Shown piece after piece: positions 1 through 7,808 of a stretch of DNA of 39,456 bases (position 1 is the stretch's first letter; each line of letters begins with the position of its first letter). Source of the DNA: Leptolyngbyaceae cyanobacterium C42_A2020_001. Lineage in GTDB: Bacteria; Cyanobacteriota; Cyanobacteriia; Leptolyngbyales; Leptolyngbyaceae. The notes below the pieces were generated by a model. That model searched no databases. It was not told the origin of the DNA and saw nothing but the letters and a program-made list of their open reading frames with translations. The position numbers and the translations under genes are program-made. Location of the stretch: positions 1-39,456 of the forward strand of contig JACYLN010000087.1 in the NCBI GenBank assembly GCA_015272515.1, given 5' to 3'.

Positions 1-821
1 TGATCGTGTTTTTCAGCTCCAAGATTTCACCTTTTACATCCACGGTGATTTTCTTGGAGAGGTCGCCGTTTGCCACTGCCGTCGTTACTTCGGCAATGTT
101 CCGTACCTGCGCGGTCAAACTACCTGCCATGAAGTTCACAGAGTCGGTCAGGTCTTTCCAGGTTCCGGCAACCCCTGGCACCTGCGCCTGTCCGCCCAGT
201 TTTCCATCTGCACCTACCTCCCGTGCCACCCGCGTTACTTCCGAGGCAAAGGAGTTGAGCTGATCCACCATGATGTTGATCGTGTTTTTCAGCTCCAAGA
301 TTTCACCTTTTACATCCACGGTGATTTTCTTCGAGAGGTCGCCGTTTGCCACCGCGGTCGTCACTTCCGCAATGTTCCGTACCTGCGCTGTCAGGTTGCC
401 TGCCATCAAGTTTACGGAGTCGGTCAGGTCTTTCCAGGTGCCAGCCACGCCCGGTACTTGCGCCTGCACACCCAGTTTCCCTTCGGTTCCTACCTCTCGC
501 GCTACCCGCGTTACTTCTGAGGCAAAGGAGTTGAGCTGATCCACCATGATGTTGATCGTGTTTTTCAGCTCCAAGATTTCACCTTTCACATCCACGGTGA
601 TTTTCTTGGACAGGTCGCCATTTGCCACCGCCGTTGTCACTTCCGCAATGTTCCGTACCTGGGCGGTCAGGTTGCCTGCCATCGAGTTTACGGAGTCGGT
701 GAGGTCTTTCCAGGTGCCAGCCACGCCTCGTACTTCTGCTTGCACACCCAGTTTCCCTTCGGTTCCTACCTCTCGCGCTACCCGCGTTACCTCAGAGGCG
801 AAGGATTGAAGCTGATCCACC
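1..821 (-). repeat. 276-bp tandem coding repeats (HAMP units)
   Basis: Three consecutive units, roughly 1-269, 270-545 and 546-821, repeat with an exact 276-bp step. For example, the segment gtgtttttcagctccaagat begins at 6, 282 and 558. Only scattered substitutions separate them, and 276 is a multiple of three, so units can be gained or lost without breaking the frame. The array continues past the left edge. Confidence 0.9.
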
Positions 822-1267
822 ATTGTGTTGACGATTTGCGCCGTTTGCAAGAATTCCCCTTGCAGCGATCGCCCTTCAATTTCGGTCGCGATCGCCTGGG
901 ACAAATCCCCATTTGCCACTGCACGAATGACACGGGTAATCTCTGCCATCGGTTGCACCAAGTCAACAATTAAGGTGTTGATCGATGCCTCACATGCCTT
1001 CCAGGAGCCTTTTGCGCCGCCAATCGATGCTCGCTCGTTGGTTTTTCCCTCTTTCCCAACCACGGTGCTGATGCGCTCTAGCTCCCCGGTCATCTGTTCA
1101 TTCTTGTCGATGATATCGTTAAGCGTGTCGGCAATTTTGCCTGCAATGCCTGTTTGGTCGTAGGGCATTCGAACCGAGAAATTCCCTTTCTTAACTTCGG
1201 TGAGGACTTTGAGCAGTTGTTTCAGGTCAAGAGCTTCGGTATCAGCGGATAGTTGTGCAGTGGTCAT
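1..1267 (-). CDS. HAMP-array signalling kinase, N-terminal part (cut by left window edge)
   Basis: Reading leftward from an ATG at 1267 the frame stays open to the window edge (about 422 codons). The protein starts [19 protein letters not shown] with no membrane segment. It then runs into repeated HAMP-type units of 92 residues, each containing versions of '[11 protein letters not shown]', '[17 protein letters not shown]' and '[15 protein letters not shown]'. The last three units in the window are nearly identical at DNA level (276-bp period); the one nearest the start is more diverged. Poly-HAMP arrays of this kind usually precede GAF, HisKA/HATPase and receiver domains in soluble hybrid kinases of cyanobacteria and other bacteria. 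Those domains would lie beyond the left edge, so the kinase output is inferred. The array probably acts as a signal-conversion rod. The gene is divergent from the small gene at 1639. Confidence 0.88.
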   Translation of the reverse strand, partial: MTTAQLSADTEALDLKQLLKVLTEVKKGNFSVRMPYDQTGIAGKIADTLNDIIDKNEQMTGELERISTVVGKEGKTNERASIGGAKGSWKACEASINTLIVDLVQPMAEITRVIRAVANGDLSQAIATEIEGRSLQGEFLQTAQIVNTMVDQLQSFASEVTRVAREVGTEGKLGVQAEVRGVAGTWKDLTDSVNSMAGNLTAQVRNIAEVTTAVANGDLSKKITVDVKGEILELKNTINIMVDQLNSFASEVTRVAREVGTEGKLGVQAQVPGVAGTWKDLTDSVNLMAGNLTAQVRNIAEVTTAVANGDLSKKITVDVKGEILELKNTINIMVDQLNSFASEVTRVAREVGADGKLGGQAQVPGVAGTWKDLTDSVNFMAGSLTAQVRNIAEVTTAVANGDLSKKITVDVKGEILELKNTI

Positions 1268-1638
1268 AGACGTTTGACTCAGAGGGGTGAAGTAGGAGAC
1301 AACAAAAAATAAGCAAACTAAACAAAGATGAAGCTTAATAATTTGAGATACTCTGCGGCTTGGAAATGGTGAAGGAGCAGAATGGCTTGTTCCTCAAAAA
1401 TCCAATCCAATCCAATTCACAGTCTAGGGAATGGGATAAATCAGTTCTTTAAAGGATAGAAACCTTTAAAAGATAGAAAAGGGTATATATCCCTCCGTAG
1501 ATCATCTGCCTCAAATGCCGCAACCGACTTCTTGCTTGAGATAGAAGCTCAGAGCTTTTTTGATCTACCTTAAGGCAGATGTTAAAATTTACGCTTTGTT
1601 CGATGCTTGCCAGTTGAACGAACGGATAGGAATTTATC
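1268..1638. other. Intergenic region between divergent genes, with two inverted repeats
   Basis: This stretch holds no convincing gene. It contains a compact hairpin at 1448-1470 (TTTAAAGG, 7-nt loop, CCTTTAAA), which on the minus strand lies in the leader of the HAMP-array gene. It also has a wider inverted repeat, CATCTGCCT at 1503-1511 and AGGCAGATG at 1573-1581. Both could be operator or leader structures, but no regulator can be named from sequence. Confidence 0.5.
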
Positions 1639-1989
1639 TTGAAAGATGAATCTTTGAACGACTCCCAGCGCTTGAAAGATGAATTTAGCAGACTTGTTGA
1701 ATCTGTGCTAAACGCGATCGCGCAGGTGGGTAAAACTCAGGATCTGGAACGAGCGCTGATGATTCGAGATGAAATCCGTCGCTTACCCGATGACCTGGTC
1801 ACAGAAGTTCTCAACCAGGTGATCCTACGACTCGTTTTGATGAATCCTGATCTGTGTCGCTGGTTTTTGCTGGATGTATTTTTGCGCGATGCAGTGCCAG
1901 AAGCAAAAGCAGATGTAGCAGAGCGAATTAATTTGTTGCTAGCTGACTTGCAGAATCAGCAGAGTCAGGGAATGGGGAATGGGGGATAG
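1639..1989 (+). CDS. Small hypothetical protein, helical
   Basis: This encodes 116 residues and I do not recognise the family. The start is a TTG at 1639 with AGG at 1628-1630 about 8 nt upstream; the ATG at 1646 is out of frame. The composition is that of a soluble, mostly helical acidic protein, with a central segment rich in Leu/Val/Arg (VTEVLNQVILRLVLMNPDL). The first residues are an internal duplication: TTGAAAGATGAAT occurs at 1639-1651 and again at 1672-1684, giving LKDE twice, 11 codons apart. The C-terminal tail (SQGMGNGG) is encoded by a GGGAATGGGGAATGGGGG spacer-type repeat, so the original stop may have been lost into a low-complexity tract. It converges on the kinase gene ending at 2000, only 10 bp away. 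Confidence 0.6.
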   Translation: MKDESLNDSQRLKDEFSRLVESVLNAIAQVGKTQDLERALMIRDEIRRLPDDLVTEVLNQVILRLVLMNPDLCRWFLLDVFLRDAVPEAKADVAERINLLLADLQNQQSQGMGNGG

Positions 1990-1999
1990 GGTCTTCTGT

Positions 2000-3418
2000 C
2001 TACGATTCCAATGGCAAATGGATCGTGAACGTAGTTCCCCTGGCAAGCTGACTATTGACGGTAATGCTGCCGTTGTGGGCCTCAATGATGCGCTTCGCGA
2101 TCGCCAGTCCCAAACCAGCCCCGTCACCTTTACGAGATGCATCGACCCGGTAAAACTGTTCAAACACCCGTGGCAAATCGTCTTCGCCAATGCCTTTCCC
2201 CTGATCGGAAATTTGCAACACGGCTTGTTTGCCCACGCGATCGCCCTTGATCGACACGATCGAACTTTTAGCAGAGTGCTTCATGGCATTATCCAAAATG
2301 TTTAACAACGCCTGGAGTAATCGTTCTGGATCCCCGTGAACTTCAATCGGTGGCACAGTTTGTTTCACAGAAATTCCTGCTTCCTGCATCCGGGTTTCAA
2401 TGGCTCTCACTGCCCGATCAACTAACTCCAACAGGTTCAGCGATTGCCGCTCCAGCGTAGTCACCCCGGCTTCCAAGCGTCCCAGATCTAACAAATCATG
2501 AATTAGCCGTGCCAATCGCTTCATTTCGTCTTCAACCGTTTGTAAGAAGCGATCGCGCACCTCTGGATCGTCCGCTGCTCCATGCTTCAGTGCTTCCACC
2601 GTCACCTGCACATTGCTGATGGGTGTACGAAATTCATGGGAAACATTAGCTAAAAAGGCTCGACGTTCCTGATCGAGAGAAGCCAATCGCTGACTCATGC
2701 GATTCAGTTCAATGACGAGTTGATCGAGTTCGTTATTTTGTCGCAGGTTCAAGCGATCGCCAAATTGCCCACTACCCAACCGAATCGCAAAATTTCGCAT
2801 GGTTTCAATCGGCGTGGACAAGCTACGAGCAAGGCGATCGCTCAAGATGGCACACAGCAAAATGGTCAGTAATAGCGATGCCAGAACGGTTGAAATGACG
2901 TGAGCAAACTGCCGCTGAAACTGCTCCAATGTGATGGACATTCGCAAAGCACCCAATAATCGCCCGTTGCGGGTGATAGGTCTGGCAATATACAAGCGAT
3001 CTTCAGACGACAAAATCCCTTTTGCCACCCCCTGCACTGCCCGGTTTTGCAATGCTTCCTGCACACCCGGAACTTCTGACCAGTTAGTGATTTGCTTATC
3101 CAGTTCTGGGCTGGAGGTTGCCAGCAACTTTCCTTGTGGGCTAAAGACGCGCAGGGCAACCGTTTCAGGAGCACCGTAGCGTTGAGTCACTAACTGAACT
3201 CGCTCCAGATCGTTGGTCGCAAGGAAATCTGCATAGCTTGCACCCAGAGCCGTCGTCCAGTTTTCCAGATCAGCCTGGCGCGATCGCATGAAATAGGCGT
3301 AAAACGACCACAAAATATAACCTGCCATCAACGAAGTCGCCAGAGCCGTTAACAACAAGTAAGTAGTAAACAACCTGGCGTAAATCGAATTGCGTTTGAA
3401 GCGCGACAACCAATTCAT
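2000..3418 (-). CDS. Membrane sensor histidine kinase
   Basis: A 472-residue two-component sensor kinase. Residues about 15-40 form the first membrane helix, 45-170 the extracytoplasmic sensing region, and about 172-195 the second helix, followed by a HAMP linker (about 195-250). The H-box FLANVSHEFRTPIS puts the phosphorylated His at residue 261. The N-box (LNILDNAMKHS, about 372-382), G1 box (DQGKGIG) and G2 box (GAGLGLAI) are intact, so it should be active. Its ATG lies 2 nt after the stop of the receiver gene at 3421, so the two are almost certainly cotranscribed and translationally coupled. The architecture resembles generic EnvZ/PhoR-type kinases; the stimulus cannot be read from the sequence. 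Confidence 0.95.
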   Translation of the reverse strand: MNWLSRFKRNSIYARLFTTYLLLTALATSLMAGYILWSFYAYFMRSRQADLENWTTALGASYADFLATNDLERVQLVTQRYGAPETVALRVFSPQGKLLATSSPELDKQITNWSEVPGVQEALQNRAVQGVAKGILSSEDRLYIARPITRNGRLLGALRMSITLEQFQRQFAHVISTVLASLLLTILLCAILSDRLARSLSTPIETMRNFAIRLGSGQFGDRLNLRQNNELDQLVIELNRMSQRLASLDQERRAFLANVSHEFRTPISNVQVTVEALKHGAADDPEVRDRFLQTVEDEMKRLARLIHDLLDLGRLEAGVTTLERQSLNLLELVDRAVRAIETRMQEAGISVKQTVPPIEVHGDPERLLQALLNILDNAMKHSAKSSIVSIKGDRVGKQAVLQISDQGKGIGEDDLPRVFEQFYRVDASRKGDGAGLGLAIAKRIIEAHNGSITVNSQLARGTTFTIHLPLES

Positions 3419-3420
3419 AG

Positions 3421-3807
3421 CTAGCTAAGCGGATCAGTGGGTGGTTCTTTGTGGCGGCGCAACACTGCTTTGATCCGAGCGAGAAGTTCTCTTGTATTGA
3501 AGGGTTTAGTCACGTAGTCATCTGCGCCTGCCTCTAACCCGCGCACCTTGTCAATGTCTTGATCCTTCGCGGTCAGCATTACAATGGGTACGTCTGAGAA
3601 AGCACGAATACGCCAGCAAACCTCCATTCCATCGACTTGAGGCAGCATCAGGTCGAGCAAGATGACATCGGGTACTTGCTTGTGGAATTGCTTGATAGCA
3701 GTGTGCCCATCCTCGGCGGTCGTTACGGTATAGCCCTCTCGTTGAAGGGTATAGGAAAGGCTATTCCGGAGAGCAGGTTCATCATCAACTAACAGAACAT
3801 GCGGCAT
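3421..3807 (-). CDS. Receiver-only response regulator
   Basis: A receiver domain with all phosphorylation residues: the acidic pair in LLVDDE, phospho-acceptor Asp52 (LLDLMLPQVDG), Thr79 (VMLTAKD) and Lys101 (YVTKPF). I start at ATG 3807, right before the domain (128 residues); an upstream in-frame ATG at 3843 would add 12 residues. The receiver and its end (AVLRR) look like the OmpR/Ycf27 class, which normally continues into a winged-helix DNA-binding domain of about 100 residues. Here a TAG follows the linker and the kinase gene starts 2 nt later. It is therefore either a CheY-like single-domain regulator or an OmpR-type regulator that lost its output domain. A GGGAGG/CCTCCC hairpin with a 7-nt loop lies just upstream (about 3847-3865). 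Confidence 0.92.
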   Translation of the reverse strand: MPHVLLVDDEPALRNSLSYTLQREGYTVTTAEDGHTAIKQFHKQVPDVILLDLMLPQVDGMEVCWRIRAFSDVPIVMLTAKDQDIDKVRGLEAGADDYVTKPFNTRELLARIKAVLRRHKEPPTDPLS

Positions 3808-3953
3808 GTTACAAACCAAAGCTATTCTAGTCGAAGATGCCATTTTGGGAGGCTATCAACCTCCCTCCTAAGATAGAAATATGTTCGGATCAAGCAGAAA
3901 TGATGATGATCAAACAGTTGATGATCCCTGGTTCCTAACCCTGCACCTTCGTT

Positions 3954-4697
3954 TTACGGCAATTCTGTTGCATGAAACTGTTCACGGGGCAGGTAGGCTT
4001 GTGCACATACTTTCCCCTCATGCAAGTTCACCCCTTCATCGGCCAACTGCTGCGCCTGGTTTGGCAGGTGCTTGAGCAATAAGCTGCCATCGATCGCCAC
4101 CACTCGATGCACTGGCAGACCGATTAGGGCGTGTTGAATAAAGTTGGGGATGACGCGATAGTGGGAGGGGGTGGCTCCGATCGCTAAAATCACGTCTTTG
4201 GTTGATACCACCCTTCCAGCAGGAATTCGCGCAACGAACTCGTAAAACCTGCCCCTGGGATCATCTGGCAAGGCAGGGAATTGATAAGAGGTGAGGCTGG
4301 CTCTGTCTCCAACCGCGATCGCGCCACTTTGCACCACCATTCCCAGCCAACCACGTTGCGTTTTCAGGTGTTTAGCGAAACCAGGTTGCAGCGTGTTGAG
4401 ATAAGCACACGGTTCACACAAAAAGGTCAGCCGGATCAATGCCTGCCCAACTTGCAGTACCTGCCCCGATTGCCACTTGGCAACTCGCCCATCCAGCAAA
4501 ATATTCTCGCGTAAATCGCCTGGTTGCAAGTCAAATTGTTTCAAGGTTGCGCGATCAGCGATCAAAATCTGGCGAGGACTTCCCACTTGAGCACTGGCAT
4601 CGGCTTGAATGCCCCAACCTTGAGTCAGGACTAATTCTTGCTGTGCTTGAACTGGCATTCCTGCTTGAGGTTTGATAAATAGCCGCTGGACGTTCAC
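3954..4697 (-). CDS. MOSC domain fused to an alkyltransferase-like (ATL) domain
   Basis: I start at GTG 4697 (247 residues), preceded by a GGGGG-type ribosome site and placed right at the beginning of the MOSC homology. Much longer frames upstream lie inside the caspase-like gene. Residues about 1-140 are a MOSC domain: RQILI near 42-46, a CEPC motif with the conserved Cys at 97, and a VGD turn at 129-131. MOSC domains bind and transfer sulfur or molybdenum-cofactor intermediates. Residues about 150-230 match the DNA-binding domain of O6-methylguanine methyltransferase: FYEFVARIPAGRVVS, the Arg finger at 181, then PVHRV. The acceptor Cys of PCHRV is Val196, so it cannot be a methyl acceptor; it resembles ATL proteins, which bind alkylated bases without repairing them. 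It sits 16 nt behind the caspase-like gene. Confidence 0.85.
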   Translation of the reverse strand: MNVQRLFIKPQAGMPVQAQQELVLTQGWGIQADASAQVGSPRQILIADRATLKQFDLQPGDLRENILLDGRVAKWQSGQVLQVGQALIRLTFLCEPCAYLNTLQPGFAKHLKTQRGWLGMVVQSGAIAVGDRASLTSYQFPALPDDPRGRFYEFVARIPAGRVVSTKDVILAIGATPSHYRVIPNFIQHALIGLPVHRVVAIDGSLLLKHLPNQAQQLADEGVNLHEGKVCAQAYLPREQFHATELP

Positions 4698-4713
4698 CCA
4701 ACCCCCAACTTCG

Positions 4714-6549
4714 TTAGATCGGCTGCTGACTGCAAATGTTTTTGGCTTGCTGTATGGCAAAACCCGTGATCGGGAGCGGGCGAACGGTTGGACACCACTG
4801 AGCGATCGCGGCTTGTGCCTGGGGACGCAATTTCTTGTTCTCAATGGGCACGAGATCGGCTGCCATAATGGCAATATCCCACTGCTGCTGGCTGGCGCGT
4901 CGTTGAGCAATATCAAAAATGGTTTGGCTCCAGATGGCAATGTCCTGTTGTGCGTCCACATATGCAGGATCATCCGGTGGAATCTTTGCTGCCTCGTCGA
5001 TCGCATCCCGGTAGGGCGTTGCCTGGTCACTCAATACCTGTTTTCTTGCCCGGTCTAAAATCGCCTGCCCAGTGAGTTTATTCTGTTCCGTTGGGTTAAA
5101 ACTGAGTACCCGATCTTGAGGCACCCCTGGGGAAGGAGCAGCGGAATGATTGGTAGAAGAGCCATCCACGGTGGCAGAGGTAGACTGAATCGCATCGCTG
5201 CCGGAAGATGGAGCGCTTTGCTCATTGCCTGTTGCAGTCGGAGAAACTGAAGATTGAACCGTTGCAGCCGTTGAGTCTTTGCCAATAGCAGGTTGGGAGG
5301 GAGCCTGAAGCAACGACCAATTGCGCCACAGAACACAGCCAATCAAACCCAGAGACAACAAACTACCCCAGAGCAAAATCGGTCGCCACAGGGTTGAACT
5401 GGTTGCATCATCCTCAGTTTTTAAGGAATTTGCGGCGTGAGGAGGTTGGGAAGGGGGGGTAGATGGAGAAAATGGGGAACGGCTGACCGCAAAAGATGAT
5501 TGGGAGTGAGGTGTTTGAGTAACCGCAGCGGCGATCGCGGCATCGGATGAATGGGTGAACTGCGAAAATCCACTGGCATCTTTTCCAGCCATGCTGGCAG
5601 CAACTTCTTGCGGAGAGGGAAATGGATTTTCAGACACCGACGCGCCATTGCTGGAGGCAGGAGGAAATGAAGCATCAACTGTTGATTGAGGCGCAACTGA
5701 TTGAGGCGCAACCCGCGTTCCATCACGATTTAATGGGATGGCATCCATCGGTGAACCGGTAGCTTGAGTACTACTACCGTTTTGGCTTGTCCCGTTCCAT
5801 TGAGATGAGAAGTGAGTTTGCAGGAGTGGCTGATGCAATCGTTCCGATGGGCACAGGGTGAGCGGTTGCTGATTGGGTAAGTAATAGTGTGCGCCCAGTT
5901 CCGGCAGGCGATCGCTGAGAAACCGCATCAGCGTGGAAGGAGTGGCACCCTGGTGATACTGCAATCCCTCCAGCAAAGCAGCCGTAAACAAGCCATGTCC
6001 CAGGCTAGAAATTTCTCTGGAGAATTGTCCTGGCTGGCAAGACAGAATGGTTGGAATGGCTAACTGTTTCGCAAGTTGTGCAGTTTGGTTCCCCACATTT
6101 TCACTAGAAAACGTTCCCTGGCTGCGGCTAATATCCAATAGAACCAAAGGCATTCCGGGCAATAGCGATGCCTGCAAGCGAGTAAAGATCAACGACATCG
6201 GAATGCAGGTCGTTTCAATTGCAAAGGGGTCGCCATCCAGCGGCACTAAATAGTCTTTACTTTGAGAACAAACGCCATAGCCACTAAAGAAAAACCAGAG
6301 AGAATCACCCGGTTTGAAGCAATTCTGCACCAGTAATTCAATCCAGCTCAACAAATTTATGCGGGTGGGGGCAGTGGGTTTTCCCCAAATTTGAGGCGAC
6401 GTATCAGTAAATAGAAGGCACTGTTGCGCGGGAAACCTGGCTTCGTCGATCAAAAATTGGTGTAGTGCCTGAGCATCTCGCTGGGCACAGCTCAACGGTT
6501 GAAACAATTGATAATTGTCTAGCCCAACAACGATCGCCCACTGTCTCAT
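4714..6549 (-). CDS. Pseudo-orthocaspase (caspase-fold protein with dead catalytic dyad) and membrane anchor
   Basis: I start at ATG 6549 (611 residues), which opens directly into the fold (MRQWAIVVGLDNYQ). A TTG at 6603 would add 18 residues. Residues 1-250 form a caspase-like p20/p10 fold. The catalytic His, normally in FSGHG, is Tyr91 (FFFSGYG), and the catalytic Cys, normally in LDxCHSG, is Ser141 (LLDISRSQG). Both residues of the dyad are replaced, so it should not cleave peptides. Tyr/Ser pseudo-orthocaspases are a known cyanobacterial class of unclear role. A Ser/Pro/Ala/Gln-rich linker (about 270-390) leads to one membrane helix (about 402-425). A second low-complexity segment and a short helical C-terminal domain follow. 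It is transcribed ahead of the MOSC-ATL gene. Confidence 0.9.
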   Translation of the reverse strand: MRQWAIVVGLDNYQLFQPLSCAQRDAQALHQFLIDEARFPAQQCLLFTDTSPQIWGKPTAPTRINLLSWIELLVQNCFKPGDSLWFFFSGYGVCSQSKDYLVPLDGDPFAIETTCIPMSLIFTRLQASLLPGMPLVLLDISRSQGTFSSENVGNQTAQLAKQLAIPTILSCQPGQFSREISSLGHGLFTAALLEGLQYHQGATPSTLMRFLSDRLPELGAHYYLPNQQPLTLCPSERLHQPLLQTHFSSQWNGTSQNGSSTQATGSPMDAIPLNRDGTRVAPQSVAPQSTVDASFPPASSNGASVSENPFPSPQEVAASMAGKDASGFSQFTHSSDAAIAAAVTQTPHSQSSFAVSRSPFSPSTPPSQPPHAANSLKTEDDATSSTLWRPILLWGSLLSLGLIGCVLWRNWSLLQAPSQPAIGKDSTAATVQSSVSPTATGNEQSAPSSGSDAIQSTSATVDGSSTNHSAAPSPGVPQDRVLSFNPTEQNKLTGQAILDRARKQVLSDQATPYRDAIDEAAKIPPDDPAYVDAQQDIAIWSQTIFDIAQRRASQQQWDIAIMAADLVPIENKKLRPQAQAAIAQWCPTVRPLPITGFAIQQAKNICSQQPI

Positions 6550-6876
6550 CACAGATGCCCCATGTGTTCCTTGCTTACTAGCCTTCCCATTTGCTTTCCC
6601 CAAACCACCCCAGCTTTAAATTCTGAAATCAATAACCAGTAAACGCCCCAGGTGGAGAAATCTCATCTAAATAATTTGTCAGTCTTAAAGTTGCTGAAGT
6701 TCTCCACATTTAAACGAATCATTTTATGAATTAAAGGCAAAATGAACGGATACAAAACCAAGTTTTAGTCGCTAAGATGTAGTGCTCCTCATTAATACTA
6801 TAAGGGCTATTTTCGATTGTCTTAATAAATTAGAGTCTTTCTTGAGAAACAAGGGATATTTGCCAGGAGAATAGTG
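6550..6876. other. Divergent intergenic region with an inverted repeat
   Basis: An AT-rich divergent promoter region with no gene. GTGGAGAA at 6652-6659 and TTCTCCAC at 6700-6707 form a perfect 8-bp inverted repeat 40 nt apart. AGGAGA at 6865-6870 is the ribosome site for the gene at 6877. Confidence 0.5.
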
Positions 6877-7512
6877 ATGCCGAAAAACTGCTGGAATCGT
6901 CAACGGCTTGTGGTTGGAGCGATTAGCATCAGTTGTATAACGGGTAGTGTGGGAGGGTTGGAGGCGATCGCACCTCAGCCTGCCCATGCTTATGTTGCCA
7001 GAGTTGATGTGGTGCTAGAGATTCAACCCGGAGAGCGCTACGAAACCTTTTTGAGCCGGGCTGAAACCGTTGCCAGAGCCGCCATTCAGCGCAGCTTTGA
7101 TCGAGACATCCTAACATCTGAAGTGTACGCCATTATTGTGGGGCAACGACAGGGGGCAAGTGTGCAAGTTCTTTCAGCCCAAATGAGCCGCAGCCAGTGG
7201 CGCAGTCGTCCCGATCCACGGCGTTGGGCAACCTACTATCCCAGTGCCAGAATTTTGCTGGGCTTTGGCGCACCTGCTCGTAACGCTTCTCCGCCTGCTC
7301 CTGCCGCGATCGCCCCTCAACCAAGTTCGATTGAAGTGCCAAGCATTCCCGCTGCCCCGGCAAATTCAGCTCCGGCTCCGGATGCGTCTGTGAGTCCGTC
7401 TTCTGCACCCAGCCCAGATCCCTTCTCGCCGCCACCCAATTTGCTTAACCCAGCGCTTCCTGGCTCTCAACCCGGCACCACTCCTTTGCCTCCTGTACAG
7501 CCAGGGCGTTGA
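6877..7512 (+). CDS. Secreted conserved hypothetical protein with Pro/Ala-rich tail
   Basis: This encodes 211 residues from ATG 6877, with AGGAGA 6 nt upstream; the GTG at 6874 is one codon earlier but less well spaced. Residues 1-38 look like a signal peptide (basic start, hydrophobic stretch LVVGAISISCITGSVGG, then AHAY near a cleavage site). Residues about 40-130 form a compact domain (RVDVVLEIQPGERYETFLSRAE ... ARILLGFG). The remaining 80 residues are Pro/Ala/Ser-rich and probably disordered, suiting a cell-wall spacer. I know proteins of this look only as conserved cyanobacterial hypotheticals, and I do not assign a function. Confidence 0.7.
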   Translation: MPKNCWNRQRLVVGAISISCITGSVGGLEAIAPQPAHAYVARVDVVLEIQPGERYETFLSRAETVARAAIQRSFDRDILTSEVYAIIVGQRQGASVQVLSAQMSRSQWRSRPDPRRWATYYPSARILLGFGAPARNASPPAPAAIAPQPSSIEVPSIPAAPANSAPAPDASVSPSSAPSPDPFSPPPNLLNPALPGSQPGTTPLPPVQPGR

Positions 7513-7597
7513 ACCTATTCACTTCTGCCTTGAGAGTGACGATTCATCCAGGCAATCCTTTGATACTGGGGAGGAAGTCACTTAACTGTTTGTCACC

Positions 7598-7807
7598 ATG
7601 AGTTCTGAGAAACCTGTTTTTCAAACGCCTAACCCAGCCGAATTAAAGAAAGCAGCTCAGGAAGACCCAATCCACAAGCGAGAAGGCGAAGAAGAAGCTG
7701 ATGTTGTAGATCGGTCTGCGGACGAGGAAGCAGAGCAACTGGGTCGAGAAGCGTCAGCGGAGATGGCAAATAGCCAGACGACGATCGCCAATTTGGGTGG
7801 ACATTAA
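7598..7807 (+). CDS. Small acidic hypothetical protein
   Basis: This encodes 69 residues, very rich in Glu, Asp, Ala and Lys, with no hydrophobic core, so it is probably disordered or helical. The run REGEEEADVVDRSADEEAE dominates the middle. It begins with ATG 7598, about 85 bp after the secreted protein gene and on the same strand. It ends 1 bp before the convergent UbiD gene. Coding use looks normal for the region, but homology is the only real test. No function is assigned. Confidence 0.6.
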   Translation: MSSEKPVFQTPNPAELKKAAQEDPIHKREGEEEADVVDRSADEEAEQLGREASAEMANSQTTIANLGGH

Positions 7808-7808
7808 T

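Noticed and set aside
6-809. Three similar plus-strand open frames of 85-89 codons (6-263, 270-539, 546-809)
   Set aside because: They are antisense images of the 276-bp HAMP repeats; the minus frame gives clear HAMP motifs.
4697-5030. N-terminal extension of the MOSC-ATL frame by 111 codons
   Set aside because: This part lies inside the caspase-like gene, is Arg/Ser/Pro-rich without homology, and a GTG with ribosome site sits at the MOSC start.
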